DNA from: Acidobacteriota bacterium
GTDB lineage: Bacteria; Acidobacteriota; Thermoanaerobaculia; UBA5066; Gp7-AA6
Length of the DNA: 64,000 nucleotides
Assembly (NCBI GenBank): GCA_027307335.1
Contig: DAHUXD010000049.1
Span: 98,111-162,110, forward strand
Direction: 5' to 3'
Below are positions 17,339 through 26,062 of the stretch, piece by piece. The notes under the pieces are model-generated. The model did no database searches. It saw only the letters and a program-made list of their open reading frames with translations, and had not been told where the DNA came from. Position 1 is the first letter of the stretch. Each line of letters starts with the position of its first letter. Both the position numbers and the translations under genes were made by a program.

Positions 17339-20300
17339 ATGCGCCGGTACCGGGCGCTCGCCTGTGGAGTTCTTTGCGCGCTTCTGATCTCCGCGGTCGG
17401 CCTCGCGGCGGACCCCGACCGTAAGCCGTCGAAGAAGAGCGCCTCCGCGACGATCACCGTCGGACACTCCGTCAAGAACGACGTCTCGCCGCCCCTGCGC
17501 GAGATTCCTCCGAAGTTCGGGCGGCAGCCCCAGCATCTGCAGCCCGAGCCGCTCGGAATGCCGCCGGACATCCGGAACGAGCCGGACCCGGTGGTCCAGG
17601 GGCGCCTCGCCCCTCCGTCGATGCCGGCGCCGATTCTCGATTTCGACGGCGTTCACTATCCCGGCGTCAACTGCAACTGCGCGCCGCCCGACACCGACGG
17701 CGAGGTCGGCGCCACGCAGTACGTGCAGATGGTCAACGAGGCGATCCAGGTCTTCGACAAGACGACCGGGAGCTCCGTTCTCGGCCCGATTTCGATCGAG
17801 ACCGTGTGGTCGGGCTTCGGGGGCGTGTGCGAGAACAACGGCCACGGCGACCCCGTCGTGGTCTACGACCAGCTGGCGAACCGCTGGGTCGTCTCGGAGT
17901 TCGCCGGCACGATCGTTCCGCGCGACGAATGTGTCGCCGTTTCGACGACGGGCGACGCCACGGGCTCCTGGTACCGCTACGACTTCAACATCAACAACAG
18001 CAACTACTACGACTACCCGAAGATCGGCGTCTGGCCGGACGCCTATTACCTCGCGATGAACGTGTTCAACACGGGGGGAACGTCCTTTCTCGGACCGCAG
18101 CCGATCGCGCTGGACCGCAACTCGATGATCGCCGGACTCCCCGCGACCTTCATCACGCCGGGAATCCAGTCGCCGGGCCTGGGAACGCTCATTCCCGGAG
18201 ATCTCGACGGCTGGACGCTGCCCCCCTCGGGAGCGCCGAACCCATGGCTCAGCACCTCGGGATCCCCCTGGACCCTGCTGCGCTTTCACGTCGACTGGGG
18301 CTCGCCGGGCAACAGCACCTTCACGACGGGCGGCACGCTGACGCCGGCCGGATACACGACGCTGTCGGCCGGCGTGCCGCAGCTCGGGGTCCCCGACCTC
18401 CTCGACAATCTCGCCGACCGGCCCATGTTCCGTCTCGCCTACCGCCGCTTCTCGGATGGCCACGAGTCGCTGATCGGAAACCGCACCGTCAGCTCCTCGT
18501 CCGTCGCGGGGATCCGCTGGTTCGAGATCCACAACGCCACCACCGGCACGCCCGGCTTCACCCAGCAGGGCACCTACCAGCCCGACACGACCTGGCGCTG
18601 GATGGGCAGCGTCGCGATGGACAGCCAGGGCAACCTCGCCCTCGGGTTCAGCGCCTCCGACGCGACCATCTATCCGCAGATCCGGTACGCCGGACGCCTC
18701 TCCGGCGACCCGCTCGGCACGCTCGCCCAGGGCGAGGCGACGCTCTTCGCGGGCACCGGCAGCCAGACGGGCACCAGCAACCGTTGGGGCGACTACAGCG
18801 ATCTGACGGTCGACCCCGTCGACGACTGCACCTTCTGGTACACGCAGGAGTACTACCAGACCACCGGCAACTTCAACTGGCGCACGCGCATCGGCAACTT
18901 CACGTTCCCGGGATGCTCCAGCCCACCGCCGCCGACCTTCACGCCCACCGCCTCGCCGACGCCGACGCCCCCCGCCACCGCGACGAACACCCCGACGCGA
19001 ACCGCCACTCCGACCAACACGGCCACGGCGACGGGCACCGCCACCCCCACGAAGACGGCGACGCCGACGAACACGGTCATCCCATCCAACACTCCGACCA
19101 ATACCCCGACCGCGACCCCGACCGCCTCCAAGACACCGACCAACACCGCGACCAACACGCCGACTCAGACGGCTACGAATCCGCCGACGAACACTCCGAC
19201 CGCCACCGCGACGCCGACCAACACCGCGACCAATACGCCGACTCAGACTCCCACGAACACGCCCACGAACACTCCGACCGCCACGGCGACGCCGACCAAC
19301 ACCGCGACCAGCACGCCGACTCAGACGTCTACGAACACGCCGACGAACACTCCGACCGCCACCGCGACGCCGACCAACACTGCGACTAACACGCCGACTC
19401 AGACGCCCACGAACGCGCCCACGAACACTCCGACCGCCACCGCGACGCCGACCAACACCGCGACCAATACGCCGACTCAGACGGCCACGAACACGCCCAC
19501 GAGCACTTCGACGGCGACGGCGACGCCGACCAACACCGCGACCAGCACGCCGACTCAGACGCCCACGAACACGCCGACGAGCACTTCGACGGCGACGGCG
19601 ACGCCGACCAACACTGCGACCAACACGCCGACTCAGACGCCCACGAACACGCCGACGAGCCCTTCGACGGCGACGGCGACGCCGACCAACACTGCCACGA
19701 ACACGCCCACGGGCACGTCGACCCCTACTTCGACCGCGACCCGTACGCCGACTCAGACGCCGACGAACACCGCGACGCTCACGCCCACGCCGACGAACAC
19801 CGCCACCTCGACCCCGACTCCGTCGAGCACGCCCACGCCGACACCCACGTCGACGCCGACCCCGACGCCGACGAGCCCGACTCCGACGATCACGGTGACG
19901 CCGACGCTCACGCCGACGCCGACCGCGACGCCGGCCCTGCCCGTGCCCGCCGCGCTGATCGTCGACGCCCACGGCACCGGCACGACCTCGAATCTGAACG
20001 GCGTCCTCGAGTCCGGCGAGACCGTCGTGGTGGAGCCGGCCTGGCACAATGGCACCGGCGTCACCCTGACCTTCACCGGCGCCGCCGCCAACATCGCCGG
20101 ACCGGCCGGTCCCTCCTACGGCATCGCCGACGCGGTCGCCGACTACGCCTCCGCCACCCCGGGCGCGACGACCGACTGCTACGACGCCACGCCGGGCCAC
20201 GACTGTTACGCGATGACCGTCTCCGGCCCGCGGCCCGTCCCCCACTGGGACGCCACGTTCGACGAGACGCTCTCTCTCGCCGGGTCACCCAAGACCTGGA

Positions 20301-20878
20301 TCCTCCACGTGGGCGAGAGCTTCACGGACGTGCCCGTCGGCTACATGTTCTACCGGTACGTCGAGGACATCTTCCACAACGGGATCACGGGCGGCTGCGG
20401 CGCGGGCGTCTACTGCCCGACGAGCTCGGTGACGCGCGCCCAGATGGCGGCGTTCCTCCTGAAAGCCGAGCACGGCGCCGGCTACGTCCCGCCCACGTGC
20501 ACCGGCATCTTCGCCGACGTGCCGTGCCCGAGCCTGTTCGCCGACTGGATCGAGGAGCTCTACGCCGAGGGGATCACCGGGGGCTGCGGGACCAGCCCGC
20601 TGACCTACTGCCCGTCCAACGCGGTCACGCGGGCGCAGATGGCGGCCTTCCTCCTGAAGGCCCAGCACGGTTCGGCCTACGTGCCGCCCGCCTGCACGGG
20701 CATCTTCGGCGACGTGCCGTGTCCGAGCCTGTTCGCCAACTGGATCGAGCAGCTCTTCACGGAAGGGATCACCGGCGGCTGCGGCGTCGGCATCTATTGT
20801 CCGAACAGCCCGAATACCCGCGGGCAGATGGCCGTCTTCCTCACCAAGACCTTCGGCCTGCTTCTTTATGGCCCGTAG
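17339..20878 (+). CDS. large secreted protein with Thr/Pro tandem-repeat stalk and SLH-like triplet
   Basis: The 1179-residue protein has a signal peptide ([18 protein letters not shown]). A ~500-residue globular N-terminal region follows ([34 protein letters not shown]), probably a beta-propeller or sialidase-like fold that I cannot name. A ~330-residue Thr/Pro/Asn/Ala stalk comes next, with a 26-residue period in its core. A short beta domain ([21 protein letters not shown]), resembling proprotein-convertase-like or Ig-like repeats, precedes three SLH-like Cys-containing units at the C-terminus ([44 protein letters not shown]). The stalk probably spans cell wall or capsule and presents the head outside. 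The antisense strand also reads open here because of the repeat composition. Confidence 0.88.
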   Translation: MRRYRALACGVLCALLISAVGLAADPDRKPSKKSASATITVGHSVKNDVSPPLREIPPKFGRQPQHLQPEPLGMPPDIRNEPDPVVQGRLAPPSMPAPILDFDGVHYPGVNCNCAPPDTDGEVGATQYVQMVNEAIQVFDKTTGSSVLGPISIETVWSGFGGVCENNGHGDPVVVYDQLANRWVVSEFAGTIVPRDECVAVSTTGDATGSWYRYDFNINNSNYYDYPKIGVWPDAYYLAMNVFNTGGTSFLGPQPIALDRNSMIAGLPATFITPGIQSPGLGTLIPGDLDGWTLPPSGAPNPWLSTSGSPWTLLRFHVDWGSPGNSTFTTGGTLTPAGYTTLSAGVPQLGVPDLLDNLADRPMFRLAYRRFSDGHESLIGNRTVSSSSVAGIRWFEIHNATTGTPGFTQQGTYQPDTTWRWMGSVAMDSQGNLALGFSASDATIYPQIRYAGRLSGDPLGTLAQGEATLFAGTGSQTGTSNRWGDYSDLTVDPVDDCTFWYTQEYYQTTGNFNWRTRIGNFTFPGCSSPPPPTFTPTASPTPTPPATATNTPTRTATPTNTATATGTATPTKTATPTNTVIPSNTPTNTPTATPTASKTPTNTATNTPTQTATNPPTNTPTATATPTNTATNTPTQTPTNTPTNTPTATATPTNTATSTPTQTSTNTPTNTPTATATPTNTATNTPTQTPTNAPTNTPTATATPTNTATNTPTQTATNTPTSTSTATATPTNTATSTPTQTPTNTPTSTSTATATPTNTATNTPTQTPTNTPTSPSTATATPTNTATNTPTGTSTPTSTATRTPTQTPTNTATLTPTPTNTATSTPTPSSTPTPTPTSTPTPTPTSPTPTITVTPTLTPTPTATPALPVPAALIVDAHGTGTTSNLNGVLESGETVVVEPAWHNGTGVTLTFTGAAANIAGPAGPSYGIADAVADYASATPGATTDCYDATPGHDCYAMTVSGPRPVPHWDATFDETLSLAGSPKTWILHVGESFTDVPVGYMFYRYVEDIFHNGITGGCGAGVYCPTSSVTRAQMAAFLLKAEHGAGYVPPTCTGIFADVPCPSLFADWIEELYAEGITGGCGTSPLTYCPSNAVTRAQMAAFLLKAQHGSAYVPPACTGIFGDVPCPSLFANWIEQLFTEGITGGCGVGIYCPNSPNTRGQMAVFLTKTFGLLLYGP
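19190..19735 (+). repeat. 78-bp tandem repeat coding for Thr/Pro stalk
   Basis: Seven near-identical 78-base units encode a 26-residue unit beginning [20 protein letters not shown]. The first four start with NTPT; the last three start with STST or SPST, so two sub-lineages are visible. The units lie inside the secreted protein at 17339-20878. The array is a likely site of copy-number change by recombination or slippage. Confidence 0.85.
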
Positions 20879-20896
20879 GGTCCGGAGCTCCCGCGC

Positions 20897-21370
20897 TCAG
20901 CGACCGGGACGGCGGCGGGATTCCCTTTCCAGCATCGTCCCCCGGCACCGGGTCGCGCCGCAGCGACACGCGTAACGGTTCCGGCGCGGCCGGGAGGCTC
21001 CTCTCTCGATCTCGAGCGAGTAGTCGTAGGTCAGCTCGACGCCGGGCTGGATGTTCCGGATCGCGGAGATCCAGATCGTTCCGTCCGAAAGCTCGGCCTC
21101 GCAGTTGGGATCGCACGAATGGTTGATGAACCTCGCGTCGTTGCCGCCGACGCCGGCGTCCACGTAGCGATCGTCTCCGAGGTGGAAGAGGAACGTGTGC
21201 GGCTCGTCCACCTCGCCCCCGTAACGCGCGCGGACCTTCGCGGTCGTCAGGATCTCGCCCAGGTACGGGATCAACGTCCGGCCGCGTCGAATGCGCCTCG
21301 TCGAGAAGACGCCGAGGCCATGGATCTTCGAGCGCCGCTTCACGAAGGGAGGTCGAGGTCGTTTCGGCAT
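20897..21370 (-). CDS. SET-domain protein lysine methyltransferase
   Basis: The 157-residue protein is a near-minimal SET domain: IHGLGVFSTRRIRRG at about residues 16-30, then YLGEI, the cofactor motif RFINHSCDPNCE at about 80-91, and ELTYDYSLE near 115. It ends with a post-SET Cys motif CRCGATRCRGTM, with three cysteines suited to zinc together with the NHSC cysteine. Bacterial SET proteins of this size methylate lysines on histone-like or ribosomal proteins in some species, or host histones in pathogens. The substrate here is unknown. It is convergent with the large stalk protein (18-base gap) and divergent from the PPC/GYFWFF gene. I see no eukaryotic-like composition; transfer cannot be judged by eye. 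Confidence 0.92.
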   Translation of the reverse strand: MPKRPRPPFVKRRSKIHGLGVFSTRRIRRGRTLIPYLGEILTTAKVRARYGGEVDEPHTFLFHLGDDRYVDAGVGGNDARFINHSCDPNCEAELSDGTIWISAIRNIQPGVELTYDYSLEIERGASRPRRNRYACRCGATRCRGTMLERESRRRPGR

Positions 21371-21494
21371 GTCCGATCCGTACGATGGAGATTACGCCCG
21401 ATCGAGGGGCCGGGAAAAAGCTTGCGCTGGACCGCCGTTGCTGGCCTACTGGAAAGCGATCGAACCACATGTCAGAACCGGAGGAAGGTTCTCG

Positions 21495-22334
21495 ATGAAA
21501 CACACGGCGACGTCGCTTCTGTGCTTCCTGCTCGCGGCCGCCGCGGCCGGCCTCCCCGCCGGCGACAAGCGCACGGACGCCCTCGCGAAGGAGCTCACCT
21601 TCCTGCACCCGGGCGTGAAGCTCGCGCGGCCCGACACCCAGTGCGTTCCCGCGGGGCAGATCCAATACGGCCAGACCGTCACCGGCGAGCTGACGGACAC
21701 GGACTGTGTTCTGGCGAGCGACAACGCCAGCTTCGTGGATTACTGGCAGTTCCAGGGAAACACGGGCGACGTCGTGATCATCGACCTCGCCTCGACCGAC
21801 TTCGACGCCTATCTCGCCCTGCTGGACGGCGCGGGCAACCTCTTCGCGCAGAACGACGACTTCGGCAACAGTCTCAACTCCCACATCGCCTTCACGCTGA
21901 ACTCCACGGGGATCTGGGTCATCGCCTGCACGACCCGCCTTCCGCAGATCACAGGCGGCTACTCGCTGACGCTTCAGGGCATACCGGCCCCGCCGGCCGG
22001 ATCGTGCACGACCGCGACGTCGCTGTGCCTGCAGGGGCCGCGCTTCCACGTGTCGGTCGCCTGGGCCACCAACGACGGCCGCACCGGATCGGGTCAGGCC
22101 ATATCGCTCACCGACGACACCGGCTACTTCTGGTTCTTCGATTCGGGCAACGTCGAGCTCGTCGTGAAGGTGCTCGACGGACGCAGCGTCAACGGCCATT
22201 ACTGGGTCTTCTACGGCGCCCTGTCGAACGTGCGGTACACCATCACCGTCGAGGACACCCTGGGCGGCACGCAGCGGGTGTACCAGAATCCGCAAGGCAC
22301 CATGGCGTCGTTCGCGGACACCAGCGCGTTCTAG
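21495..22334 (+). CDS. secreted PPC-domain protein with C-terminal GYFWFF domain
   Basis: From the ATG at 21495, preceded by GGAGGAAGG, the 279-residue protein has a signal peptide (SLLCFLLAAAAAGLPAG). A bacterial pre-peptidase-like (PPC/DVUA0089-type) beta-sandwich spans about residues 50-160 (DYWQFQGNTGDVVIIDLAST, FDAYLALLDGAGN, GGYSLTLQG). A single type A GYFWFF domain (22005-22331) runs to the very end (GYFWFFDSGNVELVVKVLDG). Its conserved second-half cysteine is Arg here (LDGRSVNGH), and the terminal Cys is also missing because the protein stops at DTSAF. The GYFWFF domain thus serves as a C-terminal module, as in the gene at 42451. No enzyme domain is present. Confidence 0.85.
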   Translation: MKHTATSLLCFLLAAAAAGLPAGDKRTDALAKELTFLHPGVKLARPDTQCVPAGQIQYGQTVTGELTDTDCVLASDNASFVDYWQFQGNTGDVVIIDLASTDFDAYLALLDGAGNLFAQNDDFGNSLNSHIAFTLNSTGIWVIACTTRLPQITGGYSLTLQGIPAPPAGSCTTATSLCLQGPRFHVSVAWATNDGRTGSGQAISLTDDTGYFWFFDSGNVELVVKVLDGRSVNGHYWVFYGALSNVRYTITVEDTLGGTQRVYQNPQGTMASFADTSAF

Positions 22335-22419
22335 GCCTCTCCGGGAAGCGGAAAAGACCACTCGGTCCCGATGCAATCGCGTCATGCGCCCGGGAGGCGA
22401 GGCCGCATACCGTCTTCCC

Positions 22420-22710
22420 ATGCGCGGGCGCACGCCCTGGCTAGCGATCGCCGCGGCCGGCCTCCTCGTGGCGATGCGCTGCATCGGGCCACCGGACGCG
22501 CGTGGGCCGAGGCCGCCCAATCCCATGGTCGGGGTGAAGCCCTGGATTCCGCCGCTCCAGTCGACTCCCTCGCCGTTCCTGCGCACGCCGTTCGCCTCGT
22601 CCACCGCGACGCCGCCGCCGCCCGGCGCGCCGCCGACGCCGGAGCCTTCGCCGGAGGCCGACGGAACCCTCAGGGCCGGGGCAGCAGCGCCCGCATCTCC
22701 CTCTCGATGA
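22420..22710 (+). CDS. possible small Pro-rich secreted protein
   Basis: This open frame encodes a short basic start, one hydrophobic helix (PWLAIAAAGLLVAMRC) and a Pro/Thr/Ser-rich tail. The Cys after the helix is preceded by Arg, so it is not a good lipobox. Ribosome-site support is weak, and the 3' end overlaps the convergent thioredoxin-like gene by 41 bases. It fills an otherwise empty ~335-base gap (22335-22669). It could be a chance frame in GC-rich DNA. Confidence 0.28.
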   Translation: MRGRTPWLAIAAAGLLVAMRCIGPPDARGPRPPNPMVGVKPWIPPLQSTPSPFLRTPFASSTATPPPPGAPPTPEPSPEADGTLRAGAAAPASPSR

Positions 22711-23212
22711 GGTCGGGATCGGTCGCGCCTTCGTGCTGGAAGCGGATCCTTCCGCTCCCGTCGATCAGGAACGTCATGGGAAGACCCAGGACGCCGCCGT
22801 ACAGCTCACCCAGCTTCTCGTCCCCCATCACGACCGGATAGTTCAGCCCGTACTTCCGATATGCCCTGCGCACCGGCGCCTCGTCGTCGTCCATCGACAC
22901 GCCGAGGATCCGCAGTCCCCGCGGGCCGTACTTCCGCTGCCACTGTGCGAAGCGGGGCATCTCGGCGACGCAGGGCTCGCACCACGTCGCCCAGAAATTG
23001 AGGAGAACGACCTTGCCGCGGTAGGCGGAGAGACGGATCTCCCGGTGGTCGAGACTCGCCCGGGAAAAGTCCGGCGCCGATCGGGGAGCGGCCGGGGTTC
23101 GCGCGTCGGCGCCCGGCGACGGGCGCGCCCCGAGGGCGGGCACGACGGCCATGCCGATCGCGAACAGGAAGAAGGACCGCGGGATCGCGCGATGGCGCCG
23201 CCCGCTGCCCAT
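22670..23212 (-). CDS. TlpA/ResA-like thioredoxin-fold protein
   Basis: The 180-residue protein has a signal-anchor (SFFLFAIGMAVVPALGA). Its redoxin domain has the active site NFWATWCEPCVAEMP (CEPC) near residue 85, the cis-Pro region GVLGLPMTFLIDGSG near 150, and a typical central helix-strand insert (GVSMDDDEAPVRRAYRKYGL). Such proteins are exported disulfide reductases or oxidoreductases, used in cytochrome c maturation or metal-site assembly. The ATG at 23212 lies five bases after the stop of the rhodanese-like gene, so the two form an operon. No cytochrome c maturation gene is present in the window. Confidence 0.9.
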   Translation of the reverse strand: MGSGRRHRAIPRSFFLFAIGMAVVPALGARPSPGADARTPAAPRSAPDFSRASLDHREIRLSAYRGKVVLLNFWATWCEPCVAEMPRFAQWQRKYGPRGLRILGVSMDDDEAPVRRAYRKYGLNYPVVMGDEKLGELYGGVLGLPMTFLIDGSGRIRFQHEGATDPDLIEREMRALLPRP

Positions 23213-23217
23213 CCGGC

Positions 23218-23718
23218 CTAGCGGCCCTTCTCGACCGGGTACCCCTTCGCGACCCAGTCCTTGCCGAAGTTGTCGGCGATGTACAGCACCTTGACGTTGT
23301 GAAATCCCAGAGAGGCGAGCTGCTGGTACGCGGGATGAACGTTCGGGCACTTCTTCCACGGGCAGCAGCCGCAGTAGAGGACGACGAATCGATCGTGCGG
23401 CAGGGACTTCACTCTGTCCCGCAGCGCCTGCAATCCGGACTCCTGATTGCCGGCGCCCCCGTATTCCGCTCCCGGAGGATGCGCCTCGGCATAGAACACG
23501 TGCGGCCCGACCTGGAGCACCAGCGGCTTGTCCGCTCCCGTCTTGCCGAGGAGCGGGACGAGCTGCTCCGGCAGCATCAACTGCGCGGAGGGAATCGAAT
23601 CGTCCGCGGGGACGGCCTGGGCCGGCGGCGCGGACTGACCGGCGAGCGCCTGGCCGAAGGCGACGCACAGGACCACGAGACCGGCGTTGCGGAGCGCGGT
23701 GGAGAGACGCATTTTCAC
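23218..23718 (-). CDS. exported rhodanese-like protein with Cys-rich active loop
   Basis: The 166-residue protein has a signal peptide (NAGLVVLCVAFGQALAG) and a rhodanese-like fold (LMLPEQLVPLLG, KPLVLQVGPHVFYAEAH, FVVLYCGCCPWKKCPNVHPA, ASLGFHNVKVLYIADNFG). The usual active-site Cys-containing loop is replaced by CGCCPWKKCPN, which carries four cysteines, as in a group of periplasmic rhodanese-like proteins. The start is GTG at 23718 behind AGAGGAGG; an ATG two codons later is too distant from it. It precedes the TlpA-like gene by five bases, suggesting a joint periplasmic thiol or sulfur-relay function. Not proven here. Confidence 0.85.
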   Translation of the reverse strand: MKMRLSTALRNAGLVVLCVAFGQALAGQSAPPAQAVPADDSIPSAQLMLPEQLVPLLGKTGADKPLVLQVGPHVFYAEAHPPGAEYGGAGNQESGLQALRDRVKSLPHDRFVVLYCGCCPWKKCPNVHPAYQQLASLGFHNVKVLYIADNFGKDWVAKGYPVEKGR

Positions 23719-23847
23719 TCGACCTCCTCTGGGATCACGCCCCGATCCTATCGATGTTCTGATCGGCCGACATCATCCATCCGCGTTCCTCGACGCGAGC
23801 CGCGTCCGGCGGGCGCACGAGCGCCAGCGTGCTACATTGGCTTCAAA

Positions 23848-25572
23848 ATGCTCCGCCCACGAGATCCATCGCGGGCGCATCCCCCTCGCCGCGCCGTTCT
23901 CATCCTGCTGGCGCTCGTCGTGGTGTCGTCGACGACGCTGGGCTTGCTCTGCTGGCCGATCGACGACTACGACGATTCCGCCTTTCTCATGGGCTCGCGA
24001 ATGATGCGAGCGGGGGCTTTCCCCTACACCGGCTTCTACACGCACTACGGTCCCCTGGGATACGGCGTTCAGAGCGCCTTCTCGGGATTCATCGCGAGCC
24101 CGGCCGTCGCTCTTCGCGCCTGTCAGGCGGCGTTCTTCTGCCTCGTCGCCGCCATCGCCCTCGCGCTGGCCGGTCGGCTGGACGCGGCGTCGCGCGCCTG
24201 GCCGGCGACGCTCGTCCTGTTGCTTCTGCTCTCCGCGCTCGCGGCGCTCGCGAGCTTCTGCGGACTCATGTTCGTCCTCGTCGCGATCGCGGCCGCCGCC
24301 ATGCCGGAGCCCGCGGGGGGACGGAGCGAGCTCGGCTGGGCCGCGGCGGCCGGCGCGGCCATCGCGGGCGCGTTCCTGACGCGGCCGGCGTTCGGTCTGT
24401 ACGCCGCCTCGGCCGTCGCGGCGGTGACCCTGGCGGCCGAAGACGGGCCGGCGCGGCGAGGGATGGCCACGGCGGTGGCGGCGATCGGCGCCGTGATCGT
24501 CGTCTGGCTGCTGCTCTACCGGAGCATTTCGCCGGCCGCGGCCGTCCAGGCGACCCTCATCTTCCCCGCCCGGCTCTCGAGCGCCGGGCTCCGTTACAGG
24601 CATGGCCCGTTCGTGCTGGCGCCGGCGCCGCTCGCGGTCGTGTTCGGTCTGCTCATCGGATCATTCCCTCTCGCGTGGGTCCTGGGACTCCGCGATCGCC
24701 GGGCGAATCGGATCGCCGCGGCCGCGTTCGCCCTCACCGGCCTGTGTCCGCTGATCCTCCGTTCGTCGGAACGGCCGGCCCGGGTCGCGGCATGGATCGC
24801 GGTCCTCGTCCTCCTGCTCGCCGTGCTCGTCGTCGTCGTGTCGAGACGGACCCTCGGGAGCCATGCCCCCCTCCGCGCGGCGGCGCTGTTCGGCGTCTGC
24901 TCCGCGGCGTTTGGCCACTACTTCTGGACCCGCCAGGACCGACCGCACTTCGCGCCGATGATCGTGCTCGGCGTCGTCGCGGCCACCCTCTCCGCCTTCG
25001 CCATGAGCGCCCGAGCTCGATGGACGGTGGCGATCGTCTTCGCGGCCGGCGCCCTCGTCCTGCTTCCCATGGCCGGTCTGTTTCCGATCGAGCGGCTCTG
25101 GACGGGTGGCGTGCGGCAGATCGGAAGGAGGACGGACGAGAAGGCGTCCTTTTCGCAATCGATCTGGCCCTGCGACGACGTTCCCCCGGACATGGCGGCG
25201 GCGGTGCGCGCCGCCGACGAGCGGTCGGATCCCGGGAGCCGCTTCGTCGCCGTCGCGTCCCATCAGTCCCGAACCGAACAGGACCCGATCCTGCTGTTCC
25301 TCGTCTCCCGCCGCCTGCCGTACACGCGGTGGTACGCGTACGATCCGGGCGTTCAGACGTCGCCCGAGGTGCAGCGGGAAATGATCCTCGAGCTCCGACG
25401 CTCGCGCAGCGACGCGGCAGTCGTCTGGCCCGCCGGCGACTATCAGGAGTCATCGCCCGCCGGAGCGCCAGCGCCGGCGCTCACGCCCTTCGACCTCGAG
25501 TTCCGAAACCTGTATGCCGCGCCCGTCGCGCGTTACGGACGCTTCGCGCTCTGCCGGACCGGCGGGCGTTAG
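23848..25572 (+). CDS. GT-C-like polytopic membrane glycosyltransferase candidate
   Basis: The 574-residue protein has about eleven predicted transmembrane helices and a soluble C-terminal domain of about 140 residues. The first external loop carries an acidic cluster (PIDDYDDSAFLMGSRMM) followed by FPYTGFYTHYGPLGYG, the pattern of dolichyl-phosphate-mannose/ArnT-like (GT-C) transferases. The C-terminal region (FLVSRRLPYTRWYAYDPGV, then SPEVQREMILELRR) is shared with many uncharacterised GT-C-like proteins. It should use a polyprenyl-linked sugar outside the membrane, but donor and acceptor are unknown. The ATG lacks a strong ribosome site. It is divergent from the rhodanese/TlpA pair and convergent with the sulfatase cluster. 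Confidence 0.75.
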   Translation: MLRPRDPSRAHPPRRAVLILLALVVVSSTTLGLLCWPIDDYDDSAFLMGSRMMRAGAFPYTGFYTHYGPLGYGVQSAFSGFIASPAVALRACQAAFFCLVAAIALALAGRLDAASRAWPATLVLLLLLSALAALASFCGLMFVLVAIAAAAMPEPAGGRSELGWAAAAGAAIAGAFLTRPAFGLYAASAVAAVTLAAEDGPARRGMATAVAAIGAVIVVWLLLYRSISPAAAVQATLIFPARLSSAGLRYRHGPFVLAPAPLAVVFGLLIGSFPLAWVLGLRDRRANRIAAAAFALTGLCPLILRSSERPARVAAWIAVLVLLLAVLVVVVSRRTLGSHAPLRAAALFGVCSAAFGHYFWTRQDRPHFAPMIVLGVVAATLSAFAMSARARWTVAIVFAAGALVLLPMAGLFPIERLWTGGVRQIGRRTDEKASFSQSIWPCDDVPPDMAAAVRAADERSDPGSRFVAVASHQSRTEQDPILLFLVSRRLPYTRWYAYDPGVQTSPEVQREMILELRRSRSDAAVVWPAGDYQESSPAGAPAPALTPFDLEFRNLYAAPVARYGRFALCRTGGR

Positions 25573-25615
25573 CGAGCGGAGCCCCCCGGCGCTCCCTCCT
25601 TCCGGTGGCGCGCCA

Positions 25616-26062
25616 TCATGGCGGCGAACCGACGACGAAACGGGCGCGGAGCTTCGGGCGCGCCGGATCGAGAGTGTCCTCGACCGTCACGTCGACCGCT
25701 CCCGGCGACTCGAGAAGCTCGGGCGGCACGTAAACACTGAGCGCCCGGCTCGAGGCGAAGCCGGTCGTCAGCGGGCGTCCGTTCCAAAGGACCGCGTCGC
25801 CGCGGGTCAGCCCCGTGCCGAACACGACGAGCTCGGCGTGGCCGTTCGGTTGCCGTCGAAAAACCTCGCCGACGCGGCATCGCTCGGGGACGAGAGCCCG
25901 GACCGAACGCGCCGAACCTCCGGGCGCGCGCACGAGACGGCCTTCGTCGATCCGGGGGAGCGCCTCCTCGCGGCACGCGGCCAGGAGAAGCAGACCGAAA
26001 ACGGCGGCGAGCAGAGGGGACCGCCGCGAGGGCCGGGCGCCGAAAAAAAGTCTAGTCGGCAT
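25616..26062 (-). CDS. small lipoprotein with IPT-like beta domain
   Basis: From the ATG at 26062 this is a 148-residue lipoprotein. A basic n-region and strong hydrophobic core end in a perfect lipobox (LLLLAACREE). The remainder is one beta-rich segment (ELVVFGTGLTRGDAVLWNGR, VYVPPELLESPGAVDVTVED), resembling an IPT/TIG Ig-like fold with its typical GxxL and VPxxLL positions. The start overlaps the stop of the upstream sulfatase-like gene by 11 bases, so the two are translationally coupled. It may form a surface lipoprotein pair with the sulfatase-like lipoprotein. Its own function is not evident. Confidence 0.75.
   Translation of the reverse strand: MPTRLFFGARPSRRSPLLAAVFGLLLLAACREEALPRIDEGRLVRAPGGSARSVRALVPERCRVGEVFRRQPNGHAELVVFGTGLTRGDAVLWNGRPLTTGFASSRALSVYVPPELLESPGAVDVTVEDTLDPARPKLRARFVVGSPP

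Noticed and set aside
19190..19735. Repeat array considered as CRISPR
   Set aside because: Units are contiguous, lack unique spacers and code for a periodic protein segment.
17321..20245. Very long minus-strand open frame rich in Arg and Gly
   Set aside because: It is the antisense shadow of the Thr/Pro repeats and neighbouring GC-rich codons; composition is meaningless and the plus-strand protein has clear domains.
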